A stretch of DNA of 64,000 nt from NCBI GenBank assembly GCA_022702545.1, contig JAHRBC010000002.1:2852001-2916000 (forward strand). Reading direction: 5' to 3'. The notes below the pieces were generated by a model. It did not search any database and was not told the DNA's origin. It saw nothing but the letters and a program-made list of their open reading frames with translations. The translations under genes were made by a program, and so were the position numbers. Source of the DNA: Phycomyces nitens. Taxonomy: Eukaryota > Mucoromycota > Mucoromycetes > Mucorales > Phycomycetaceae. Position 1 is the first letter of the stretch, and each line of letters begins with the position of its first letter. Below, one piece after another: positions 12,201-26,124 of this stretch.

Positions 12201-12718
12201 ATGCGTAAAGATTAAAGTGTTGACAAACAGAATAGAGGGGTTTGGTAAGGTATCCAAATATCCTCCTACTTAAAAAAGGAAGTCACTATCTTTGGCTTGT
12301 TTCAAATTATCTTCAAAAAGTTTGGATTTTTGTGTGTGAAAAATAACAATTGCATACTTGAAATTACATCTTCTTGCTAACGGTTTTGTCAGTTTTGGCG
12401 GCTGTTTTTGGTGATACAACAGTATAGAGTATATTCATGTGATTTATTAACAGGAAATATGCAATTATTATTTATAAAAGCTTTTATATACTCTTATAGT
12501 GTTTTAACCTTGCATCAATTGGTATTTGTTTTATCCTAAAAAGACAAATTCTACTTTACTGTTACACAGATACCCTATTAAGGTAGTTTTTTTTTGCCAA
12601 GTCAAACTTGGACGATTTTTTGATTATTTACCAATCCCTCTGTATGAATGGCTTTCAGGCTTCCTAAAATGTATGAATCTTTTTTTTTTCCCTCAAGTGT
12701 AATAAATTATTTCCTAAA
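9285..12718. mobile_element. Island bounded by imperfect inverted repeats (candidate DNA-transposon relic)
   Basis: Bases 9356-9379 and 12651-12674 are an exact 24-nt inverted match (core TTTTAGGAAGCCTGAAAGC). Further out, 9285-9299 and 12704-12718 are an exact 15-nt inverted match (core TTTAGGAAATAATTT). The spacing between the two blocks differs on the two sides, so the ends are imperfect long inverted repeats. No target-site duplication could be fixed. The island carries a decayed multi-exon gene on the minus strand and otherwise only AT-rich sequence with broken frames. No DDE-type transposase was recognised. It could be a mobile element, or a host gene between unrelated inverted repeats. 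Confidence 0.45.
10650..11883 (-). pseudogene. Decayed multi-exon gene of an unrecognised (possibly Mucorales-expanded) family
   Basis: Minus-strand blocks with coding character and good splice borders: about 11883-11777 (Lys/Ser-rich, ends HLGRQR), 11683 to about 11562 (KHQVWKNKIKNTLPAGASS), 11498-11317 (ends about NRRRNMP, contains SIKQMDSEYDRT), about 11210-11111 (INKIKGKYLEDDVDCLELQ), 10976-10853 (CQQTKNLRVSKCI, ending MDWRG) and 10782-10650 (FDGYILQIQRVNGVYLVDL). The last junction is phase-consistent and restores a smooth reading through MDWRG-FDGYIL. Against a live gene: an in-frame TGA ends the second block, the fourth block has no clear acceptor, and its phase does not match the fifth. 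The TKNLR, MDWRG and GVY motifs resemble, from memory, a family present in many copies in Mucorales. No function can be assigned from sequence. Confidence 0.45.
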
Positions 12719-14015
12719 ATGGTTTGTGATTGTTGCTGACTGTAATAAATACTTTCATATATGGAAATGGTGTTTATAATCAAATATTAATTTTATTGAA
12801 ATGTCAAAATACATGTATGATTGTACAAGACGAGCCTAGAATACCAGTAAATTCAACCATTGTTTGTGTGAGCATTAAACACTAGATGTAATAAGATGTG
12901 GCTCTGTTTTGCTATGAATTGCATGGTATATAAGATGCCTGAGCTGTATTACAATGAACCGGAGAAACGTTCGGTCCTGTTGTTATACAATTCAAACACA
13001 GGAAAGACGTATATATCTGTGGCTGCCAAGAGAAAAATAAAAGTTATTTGGATGTTTTGTTGTTGTTGTTGTTGTTGTATGGCTGGAGATATAGAGCATA
13101 TTTATTTATTTATTTTTATATATATATGGACTTATAGTCCAAAAACAGCCATTATATGGCTTTAATTATTAGGGCTACCAGAGTTCATTTTCTTTGTTTC
13201 ACAACATTCGTAATAGTTCAAAGTGGCGTTCTCGATTTGTGGCGACCTTTGGCTCTACTTTTTGAAAACCAATTAAAAAAGACGTTTATACGCGACTATA
13301 GTAATAATCACAATGGTGGCAATGCTGAAAATGGGATAAAAGGCAGTTGCAGTCTCTAAAAGATAAATTGTGGCAAAGATGCCAATTATCCGTCCTGTCC
13401 AACCTTTGAGCCGATTATTTTTACAACCCAACAGCTGTGCCTTTTAATCGCACGTTCTTATTTATGCACAAATATGTAGATAAATATAAACATACAAAAA
13501 GCTGAGCAATATGGAGTATCCGAAATATTTATATTTATATTTATATTTATAATTATAATCTATATACTTTGGCTACCGTTTCTGTCTATTGTACCACCTA
13601 GGTTTTCAAGGATATAATAATCTAAGTACAAATATATAATTACACACCCAAAAACAGACCATCTTAATATAAATACATTCAACCTTGATAAAGTACTCTA
13701 AAATCCTGAGAATAAGCCTGCTGAGATATTGCCTACATTTGTTTCGTGCGATGATTACAAGATGTAGTAAATTTCCTATTATGGAATATTAAATTCAATC
13801 CCCTTGTCCCGAACCCTTCAGTCTTTCCTTTTGATGGGACTGAGTCTCTCAGCACACTCTATTTTTTTTTAGCATTTTTAAAAATAGGAATTCTATTTAT
13901 TTATTTATTTACGTGCTCTTTCTTCTCTACATATCATTTAGAATATCTCTTTCTCTTTCGTTCTTTCTTTCTCTTTTTTTTTCCTTCTTCTTCTACAACC
14001 AGAATATATCTTTGA
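12719..14015. other. Intergenic AT-rich stretch
   Basis: No supportable exon. It contains a short TGT repeat (about 13057-13078), which creates a spurious poly-Cys frame, T/A-rich runs, and a CT-rich tract (about 13940-13990) just upstream of the GH9 start that probably belongs to its promoter or leader. Confidence 0.6.
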
Positions 14016-15942
<1,927 letters not shown>

Positions 15943-16459
15943 CTGTAAAAGGAAATCTCTGTACAGCTTTTATATTGTATTTTTCTTTAAAAAAAAGTGT
16001 ATTTGTATTATTTTGGGTGCAATTAAATACAATTATAAATGTAATTTAGATATCATTATATCTTGGCTGTTTTGTTACTCCCATGTGTTGGGTGTATAAT
16101 TAAGAGAGAATATCATGTTGGATGAAATGAGTCTAGATGAGGTTTATTAATGAGAATGAGATGGCATGGAGAATAAATGCATAATGATGATTAAAGGAAT
16201 ATAAAGATAATAAGAAAATGTGGTTTGTTCTAAACATACAAAAAATGGTGTGGGATTCATGTGCATATGATGTGAGAAATGGCAAGTCAGGGTGATTGAC
16301 AAGGTGAAATGATGTAAAAATAAATAATAAAAAAGATGGTTGTCTAAGGTGATCGTGCAATATGGGTATTTGAGTGTGTATGGTGGCATGCAAGTGAATC
16401 TGATGTTTTTTTTTTCTTCGTCTTATGAGTTCTTGGTATGCTTAGGTTGTGAAGAATCT
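15943..16459. other. Shared 3' flank of two convergent genes
   Basis: AT-rich sequence between the GH9 stop and the Zn2Cys6 stop. The two minus-strand open frames here are overlapping shifted readings of a low-complexity tract. No gene is seen. Confidence 0.6.
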
Positions 16460-17737
16460 TTAGATGTATGAGGTGGTCATGAATGATTGCCAAGATTCTG
16501 GTTCCTGAATGGTCTGATTGAGGTCTAACCAGGGGGTAAATGGTTTTTGAATCAACATGGTCTGTGTCTGATAGATTGGCTGCGACAGACTTGGAACATA
16601 GGCTGATGATGACCAAGAGGGAAGAGCATTGGGGTTTGCTGCCATTGAGAGACTGAAGCTGCCATCGGTGGGACTGGTGGGGAACAAGAGACTGGTGTCG
16701 GTTGGCTGATAGAAACTGTTTCCATGGCTCAACATTGCACCATATGTCTGGCTGTCTAGGGGTGGGATTGAAGAAGGTACAACGGGGGTTGTGAATAGTT
16801 CCTCTGTAGGATAGAATGGTTGGCTAGGAAACGTCTGGGAAGTGGGTGTGGTGGACAGGGGGGAAAGAGATGACGAAAAGATGTTTCCGAAACCATAGAG
16901 ATCTAATGGGTCGCTTGTGGACAAGGGGGATTGAGAGAGAGGGGGAGTAGAGGATGTGGCGAACAATTGATTGTCTGTATAGAATTCTTCTGGTTCTGTC
17001 TTGACAGGTTGGTCGAGGTAGAATCCTTGGTTGTCGAGTCCAAAGACAGGTGGGATTGTCTGTGGGTAGGTTGGCTGCCAGGGCTGCTGGGACATCAATG
17101 TCGAGGGGATGGTGAGGTATGTCAAGGTTTCTTTGGCGACAGGAATAGTGGGGGTGGTTAGGATTGCAGGCACTTCCTGGGGTTGACGTTCGTTGGTTGG
17201 TCTAATGACAACTGTGATGATAATGTCAGTAATTGATGAATATTAGAGAGTTGGTTTGTTCTTGTATTTACCAGCTTGATGGTGGCGACGCTTCTTGTAA
17301 GGGCCTCTCTTGACACCCTTTCTACGCTCCTTTCTGGGCGAGTTTATGCAAGTCTCGGTAAGGCCAAGCTTAACACAACGTTTGCATGGTCTTCCTTCGT
17401 CGCATTTCTTGCAGGCCTTTTGGCAATTGACTAATATAATATCGGAGATTAGTAAGTTTGATCATGTGAGGCTATGGAGTCCTTCTCGTACAACCACTAT
17501 GGCTTGGAGAGGACACGCCATTGTGTGTATACACAGAAGAATATATTATATATAATAATTACCACATGCGTTCTTGACCTGCTTTCTTTTGGAGATCTTG
17601 TTTCGTGTAGTGCGAGACCGGATAGATGGAACGGATACCATGGCAATAGGTGTCTTGTCGAGCTGCTTGATTTCTTGGGTGGCTGGAGTGTCTGCACAGA
17701 GTGAATCGTGGCAAGAAGTAGAGTGATTGTAATGCAT
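16460..17737 (-). CDS. Zn(II)2Cys6 fungal transcription factor
   Basis: DNA-binding regulator of the Gal4-type binuclear zinc cluster class, expected in the nucleus. Model in transcript order: 17737-17563, 17430-17272 and 17211-16460, summing to 1086 nt (361 aa) with consistent phases. The cluster spans the first intron: C58-x2-C61-x6-C68-x5-C74-x2-C77-x8-C86, with the typical text KKCDEGRPCKRC. It is followed by a strongly basic stretch with RKGVKRGPYKKRR, which in related proteins flanks the cluster and helps bind DNA. The third exon (about 250 aa) is Ser/Thr/Pro/Gln-rich and low in charge, with one VKTEPEE motif of the SUMO-consensus kind; it looks like an activation domain. No fungal-specific middle homology domain is seen, so the protein is short for the class. 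Target genes cannot be inferred; the convergent GH9 gene is not evidence of a link. Confidence 0.88.
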
Positions 17738-17985
17738 GGTGATTATTGGTCTGTACGCTGTTTGCTGAAAAAGAGTATTTCCAAAGGCTTTGTTTTCTTG
17801 TTTTCGAAAGAACTGGAGAAATAAATGGGTCAAGGCAATAAGACAGGTATATATATATATATTCAGTGCCTATTCATTTTATTAAATATAAATATAAATT
17901 TCTATATATATTTCCAGGTTCAAGAGTTTAATTGGTCATTCACGTTTTTTTGTGTTGAATCTGGATGGCCAATGTCTATTGTATA

Positions 17986-17997
17986 TTGTATATTTTA

Positions 17998-18028
<31 letters not shown>

Positions 18029-18044
18029 TTTATTTTTATTTCTT
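17986..18044. repeat. TTTTA pentamer/hexamer microsatellite
   Basis: Repeated TATTTT units run without coding content. The Phe/Tyr-rich frame across it is an artefact. Confidence 0.85.
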
Positions 18045-21000
18045 GCGCACATGGAATACAAACACACCTCTGTCCTAGTCTAAAAAGAACGATCTTGAAT
18101 AGCCGTGCGCAAGTAACCAGGCACGTTTTTGCCTATTTACCCGGTCACTTTTCTGTTTATTTAACATTTAACTAACTGACAGGTAAGACATGGTGAATAG
18201 ACAGCAATAAAAATGGAACCTGCGATACTTTATTGATATCAAGAATGATAAACAATTAAAGATGATGAGTAATACATGTATTATATCTCTCTGGCTCTTA
18301 TAGCTTCTAATTGTTTGGAAAATGTGTTTCCAAATTAAGCAAGTGAAAGGAGGCCCTAGGTACGTACACAGTCGTAGATCTTACATTATAATAAAGAAAA
18401 CCAGTAGGAAACACCTTTGGATACCCAAAAGTACACTATTCAGTGGTACCGACACATGCCATATCCAATTAGCCACGTTCTTTCCCTGGTGTAACGAGAA
18501 GTGCACTAAATAGGCGCCAGATTAGTTTCTGCTCGCGTGCCAAAGAGTAGCACAGCGATCAAGGCAACTACAAAAAAAAAACAAAAAATGTAAGGAACAT
18601 TGTTTATTTGAGAGTGATACTTTTGTTCTGAATAAAATTTCAAGAATCCTTTTATCATTTCGATTTTGTTTGTTTTTGGCCAATCTATAGTGTGCCTACC
18701 ACGTAGATTTCATTTTGGTAAACCATTGCCATGTACAAATCAAGATATATATCAATGTGTGCACATTTGTACGTATAAACCGGGGTCATATCCTATTGTT
18801 CTCTAATGCCCACCCAATAATAATTCAAAAATGACCACAAAACTACCTGATTTTTGAGAAAGATAGCTTTGTAGACAGTATCTGATTTTCATGTCTAGCA
18901 AAACAGGAACTTGCACCTGGTATATTTCTTTATATTGAATAATACAATTATGATTATTATTATATTTCTTACGATCATGCCGAGATAATAAATAAATAAT
19001 TTATATAAAATAAAATTTTCAACAGAATTATATAAAATAAAAATAAAATAAAAAAAAACTTGTCCAAATATACATCTATATAGTGAGCCAAGACAAGTTT
19101 TCTGATATTTAAGCTATAACTCCCTTGATATTATTTAAATGATTATGAAATCAATACTATCAAGTCTTGGCTCAAGAGCCCTTGAATTCGACATTTTCTT
19201 TTTTAGATATAATAATAATAATAATATAATGAATCTCAGTTTTATAGTGGGCGTGTGTATATTATTATTATTATTATTATTGTAATTTTTGTAAAAATCG
19301 TTCGATGAAAGAGAGAGAAAAACAGAGAAGAAAAAAAATAGAGGTGTGTCTGGATGCGCTCGGACTTGCAGAGAACGTGCCAAGCACTTTGAAACAATAA
19401 ATATAAATATTTATATATCTAAATATTATTCCTTGCATCTTGAACAAAGAGTCTTTCTTCACTAAAGCCCTCATGAACTTTGTATAATTATATTATACCA
19501 TCAGGAACATTCTTTATGATTTTTACACACATATAAAAAGAAACAGAAATAAAGACGCCGGTTAAAATACTATTATTTAAAAATGGTCTTCTTCTTCTTT
19601 TATTTAATTGAAACCTATGTCTCTTTACAAACATATTATAGAATAACAAATCAATTACTAATCATTTGTTTTGATATGCATCTTTCGTCATCATTGATGA
19701 CGTGGAGATAGTATCTTCTTTTTTGGATTTTTGAGAGGAGGGGTTAGTATCCATATGAGGAATATTGGCACTTTCAAAAGTCTAATCCTATGGGTATTTT
19801 AAAAAAAAGCAATAATAATAATAATAATCCCTAATCATTTTGGTCTATACGGACAAAGTAATCAAGGGCAGTGTGTTATATATTAAGTTAGTGGGCTAAA
19901 ATTGAAAATATACAAAAAAAAACATACGGTGTACAAGACTTCCAAAAGAGTGATTCTAAAAACAAGTATGTATTACATGATATTCCAGCCTATACGTTTT
20001 GCCAGTTAATTTCACGACATTTAATGATCCTGGGAAACATACCAGAGAATTATAACCAATTGTTCTATTTAAGCACTCACACAGAGCCGTATTTGCCAAG
20101 ATGCCCGGACCAACACAGAAATGAGACATCAAGACCTTTGTAATGTATGAACATTCAAGAATCATAGATCGGAATATCTAATTTACTTTCTGAAACAATT
20201 GGCCTTGTCCCACTTCTCTATACGTAATAAGGCCAAGAAATAGATATATATGTTAATAGCAAGGTGCAAGGATAATTTCTAGAAACAACACGAATTCTCT
20301 TAATGGACTAAGCAGACTAATATTCTTATCTCTAGTAAAAATAACTAGGTTTCTTACTGGATTCTAGAATCATTATAGCTTTATTACTTTAAACAAAAAT
20401 ATCTACATATTACCCGCGGCAAAATACGCACTCTGTCCCGAGAATCTAAATTTTACTGGCAAAAAAGTGCGTATAGCCAGAGGGTCTTTATCAATAATCT
20501 ATATTACGCACAGGCATCAATCCCTTTTTAAATTACATGTTACCAATACTTATCCCTCATGTCCTCTAACTCTCAAATACTAAAAAAAGTAAAATAAAAC
20601 ATTAGGGTTCATCAAATGTACTTTGTTTCACGAAAATCCCCATTCTCCAAGGAATAAGAAAAAAAGTGACATTCTCACAATATTGACAATTCCAAGAGTA
20701 TCCATATTCCCACAAAAAAAAAAGCTTTGATCTATATCAAAAATCACCGGGATTCTTATTATTAATACGTGACCAATAAGATCTTCATATGCAAATGCAA
20801 ATGTAAATGTAGATAAGAATATACTTTAACCTTTAATCAACAAATATTCCTTATTATCATTTTCTCATCAATAATTACTATCATACATAATATAGCTTTG
20901 GATGATAACCCAGGCAATTAATCTCTGCAGAAATGACACGCCTCTGTAGCTTATGGGAATATATTTCCCACATATTAATTTCCTTTCTTAAAACTCAAGC

Positions 21001-24000
21001 CTTTCAAAACTGCCCGATTCCTGATTCGAAGTGACAACTGGATAATCAATCTACTGATTAATTTTCTTGAGAATATAATGACACTTTCCAAAACTGAATG
21101 CTACTGTGTACCAGATGTATTACCCTCGTCGAAGCTGTGTGGAACATGTACAACCTTGCATATTTCAATGACATACACTACAGTTCACAACAACCACATG
21201 TACAATGTAGAAACGTGCAAATTCAAAAGTTTAAACAAGCATATACCATCAATCCCTTAAATAGGAGTTTCCTATTATTGTTACAACTGCGATTGAGGTT
21301 ATGTAATCCTCGATTGCAATAAGACACCTTTCCATTCCAAACAGTACAATCGACAATAGTTACAAGAAAGTTGGTTTGGTTTGTATTCCAGGCTCAATGC
21401 AAGCCAAAGTAATAATAGACCAAACGATTGAAATCTAGATTGAGAACCATGATGGTCCATGGTAATAAATTGGCACTAATGGCACGAATCAAACATTTAT
21501 TCATCTCACGCTATTTTCATAGCCGTGTACCAAAGCATTCAGACCTTATAAGAGTGTATTTATTGCAGTTATATGTAATATAGCCTTTTGATGGGTTATT
21601 TCATAAATTCAATTGCTCAAATAGATTTGATCTTGATCTTGGTCTTGAATTTGATAAAGACAAGTAATTTGTAATGTACAATTTCAAAATCATTGAAATG
21701 AAATGATATCTACTAGTCTATACTGTGTTTTTATTCAAAATATGACAAGATAACCCGAGAGATAAACCATGGTTTGATACATATCCTTGGCGCCAATTCA
21801 TCAACAACAGAAATAGCTATTAATATCAATCTGGAAGGCTCATGAGCAAAACATAACTAATGCCAAGAATATCTTGGGACAAAAGATAAAGACTAGAGAC
21901 TGTAAAGAGCCGGAGAATAGCGACTAAGCCCTCTCGGTTGTACAAAGAAGTCTAGATCAGACAGCATATCAGCTGGGACTGTGGCCAAGGACTGTGGCCA
22001 AGGACCGAAATGCCGGGACAAACTTGCCTTTAACCAGCTTGATGTTTGCTAAAGGTAGTTTATGCTGAATACATTGTATTAAAGGCCCAATAAGAAATAG
22101 ACACATCCCTCCACCACCCTCGGAATTTTGTGCCGAAACCGCAACCCATTCCGACAGAAACATACCCCAGTATCCCTCATGTAGTAATCAATCGAATGTA
22201 TTACTTTTCTGCTGAGCCCAAACACTAAAATGAGCTGGACTGACCCCATCAATATATCATGGAAAGCTGCACCAACGTGGGAAATGGGTACCAAAACAAT
22301 TCAAGAGACCCCATGGTCAAAGAACGAGAAGGCTGTAGTGCAACAGAAAATACAATTCTGGTCAATCGTACCAGAGGTTCATAAAGGATACAAAAACTAT
22401 AGAAGATGTGAATATATACAATGGCATCAAAGCCAAAATTTAATACGTAATATCCATGTACCCGTCCATTCACCGTTGGCGTGTTAAATTGAACTTTAGA
22501 ACCATCACAATATCTACATCTTATTCGTACCAGGACGATGTTTCTTGAAAAAAAAATGGGATCCAATAGTAAAGGCCTTTGTCTATATTATTGGGCTGTG
22601 AGTTGAGCGTTAATATTCAGTGCACAATCCTAACCTACATGCTAATATTGTCGATTGCTAGGTATTAATCAATATGATTTGTAAATATAGCGGAAGAAAA
22701 TGTGTCTGATACGTTAATACAACAGTTAAAAAGACATTATAAAAGCATCCATCCATCATAAGAAATGTGCGAGGATTCATGGTGATGATACATGTAGCAT
22801 AATTAAGATAATACGAATAAAAAAATGCTTTTCTTGGCATGACCGTAATAAAGTGATGAGGAAATGAAAATAGAATAAAAGAAACAGAAAAAGAACGGTC
22901 ATCCAAACCCCCTTTACAGACAAATATTTGGCGTACGAGATTATTCCGATCTTTGGTAATAGCTCGAGTCAGCATGTAGAAATATTTCTGCTATATAGAT
23001 AACTATCAAAACATACCGTGAAAATCAAGTCTTTAAAGAGAAAGAAGTGGAAAATAAAGTAAAGTAAAGAAGTTAAAGGTTTGTCTTTATCGGTGTACTA
23101 ATTAAAGATATGAAAAGACTTTGAACGGCGATTACCTTTTTAGCTTTTAGGTATTCAAACCTGGTCCGTGCACTTGTTCAAGAATAATTGATTTTTGTAC
23201 AAACATGTACAAAAATATGTTGGCGGGCATTAGAAATACATGTGCAGTTTCAGGATATTTGACAATTTCCTCATTCTTTTTCGATGGTGTTGTATAGCAT
23301 TGTATATACTGTTTCTTATAAAAACCCACCGGGTCAGCTTCAAGAATCAATTGTAGTTAAGTATGGGATTCTCACTGATATAAAAAGCCAATAGACTTTT
23401 GATACCAAATCATAATAAATTATTTTATATTTTTAAATGACCACTCAATCTCTCTACAAAGGCTGTCTAGAAAATATATCTAATGGAAAAACAATGTGCT
23501 GTTAATTTTGAAAGAAAATATGTCACCTTTATTCAGGAGAGATGTTTGACTTTGACACACCATTACAAAGATAATACAACTGTCTATCAATCAAAAAAGC
23601 ATACGGCAGGATCAGTTCCACTAACAATTCTCTCGAAAATGTTGAAAATCTGATCAAGACTATAACTATCGATTAGCGTTAAATGTATATATATATATGC
23701 CCTGGAATCTAAGCACAAAAGACAACATATTGGTAACTGGAAAAAAAAACCTGAAAGAAAACTATGTCAGACCTAAAATTATTCATTATTATGGTCTCAT
23801 GGGCAGATTGTAAAAAAGTTATATACTTTCTAACCATTGGTTTCAGATTCTAATATCATAATTACTAGTATTTTTGGTAATGGTTAGATTGCCTTATAAA
23901 TTCTTATTAGGGACTACAATATAATCTAAAGGAGTCTTTAGAGCATACTATGTCTCGATTAGAGCTGTTACGGATTCTGATTCAGACTGTGTCTACTTTT

Positions 24001-25974
24001 ATCAATCCTTGATGGTATTTCTAGGAGAAGAGGCATTATACGACATCTTGTTCTCCTATTGGGATATGTTGAAAGCTTGGCAGTATTCATGTAAGATATT
24101 GCTAGTAAAAAAAAAAAGTCATTTTCAGATGAATTTTGTTTTTTTTTTAAAAGGAAAAATTAAAGCCTTTTAGGATTATTTTATTATACTCAAAGAGATA
24201 AATAGTTGTATCTACCTAAATTGATTTACAAAAAGTAAATTATTTGACCATTCCTAATTTTCGGAATTTACTCAGAAATCACGAATATTAGCTATTGTAA
24301 ATGCTTCAATGGTAAAGGGGCTTTATATACAGTGATAGTTTGTATTGTCACTTTTACTTTTCTTGGGTTTGCATAAAAAAGAAACCTACAATAAATGTTC
24401 TTTTTTAAAATATATGATCCTTGGGAAAAAAATATGAATATATTTTATAGTAATTTGTGTATTCATAATCACTAGTGTACAAGAAGGGTTAAAGTAATAG
24501 TCTCATAAAATATACTTGAAATTATTCATACATATTGTCCTCCTTTACATATGTTTATCTGGATTAATATCAAGATCTTTTTCTGAATAATCTAGTAAAT
24601 ATATTTGCAGGAGTATAAATTGTTAGGTAGCAGGGCTTGGCTAGATTGAATCCTAAACAATATCCTTGTAAAAGTATTCCTCTTTCAAGGGACTTGGTTG
24701 TATTAGTTTTGTGTATTCTTTGTGTGGTCTATAGACCATTACTACAGGTTCATTAACCTAGAATTTTAGTCTTATACAAGATGAAACCAAATAATGGGGT
24801 TACAAACTTCATGACTATTGATCATTATTGACCAAATATTATATTCCAAAAAAGAAAAGTAAAATAAGATGGATAAATACATGAAAATCCCTTGATAAAT
24901 TAATCGATATTAACAAGAAACAGCCATTAAAATCTGACTACCTTTACTGCTGTCAGTTACTTTTCTTACCAGAGTGTAGATTCAAATCTATCAAAATATA
25001 GCAGCTGTATTTGAGATATCACAAAATTAAAACTTCAAAGCTTTATGTGCTATTCTTCAACTGCAGACTCTATACTCTGATTATTTAACCTCAATTTCAT
25101 GTTAAAAAGCTTAATATTTAAGAATTTTGTCATAGACCAATGTAAAGCTGTTGGATCAGTTCTTTAGAAAATCAATATTTAATTTTTTGATAGGTTTTTT
25201 TCTATAAAGTACATTTGGCTCAAATGTATTGCTTGTCAGTTCGTTTTAAAAATTCTAAACACTTTTTACAACGTATTTGATATATGCATTATACAGTAAA
25301 TGGAGTTGTGTCAATTGAAATTGAAAAGAAAATATACTAAATAATCAAAACGTACAAGATACTATGGTGAAAAAATTCGGATTTGTGCTTAGTGAACGAT
25401 TCTCACAACACAGGCGTGGTTACTTTCAGAAAAAAGGGGTTTTTTTGTGAGTGCATAAATGGCAGAAATGTCTTGAAGTACCTCACCAGCTAAAATAAAT
25501 GTCCAAACTGACTAGGGTTGCTCTCAAAAAGGAGAGAGTGGGGCGAATTGAACACAAATGTTAAGGATGAATGTTTCAGCTGTTCCTGCGTGCGAGAGAG
25601 CAGTTGAACTAGAGAAAAATGCTGGTTATTCGGATACTGTAGCTTCAAAAATAGCATTCTTGGTTGGGTTTGGTGGGCTACCGGAAAGAGTCATTTTCAA
25701 CGTTGAATGACTTTGGTTGGAATATATTCCAAAAAGAAAACATTTTTTTTACAGGGTCAATTTACAAGGGTCGGCTTTGGCCTTTATTCTCTTTTATAAG
25801 CATTTATTCACTTTATCAAGTCAGAATGTCTAGTTAATATAAATATAGAATATTTAAAAGGGTTTGGCAATGTAAGAATTAAAGCCTACTAAAGATAAGT
25901 ATGTGCATACTGGCGTGGGTAAAAGAGATCTTAGGAACTATGGAGAATACATCCAAAGGAGATCTTGGGCCCAA

Positions 25975-26124
25975 CTTGTTCAAGTATTCCTTCAAACCAA
26001 ATAAAAGAATTCCAAGGATTTTTTAAAGGTATTATAGAAATAAGTCTGAGCATGTCGAAAGCAGCTTAAAGCAAGAAAGTTTTAAAGTGTAGTTTTAAGA
26101 ATACCCTATCTAACCAAGCCTACA
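25975..26124 (-). repeat. Dispersed degenerate repeat, copy A
   Basis: About 150 bp aligns in the same orientation with 58648-58796, roughly three bases in four identical by eye, sharing blocks such as CTGAGCATGT, AAAGTGTAG and ATCTAACCAAG. On the minus strand both copies read partly as the same peptide (for example FxxTFNMLRFISII in copy B), while copy A is broken by stops. This suggests decayed coding sequence of an old multicopy element. The family is not recognised. Confidence 0.6.

Noticed and set aside
12896..13165. 90-codon frame with a poly-Cys run
   Set aside because: It is created by a TGT microsatellite and an AT-rich flank, with no splice or promoter context.
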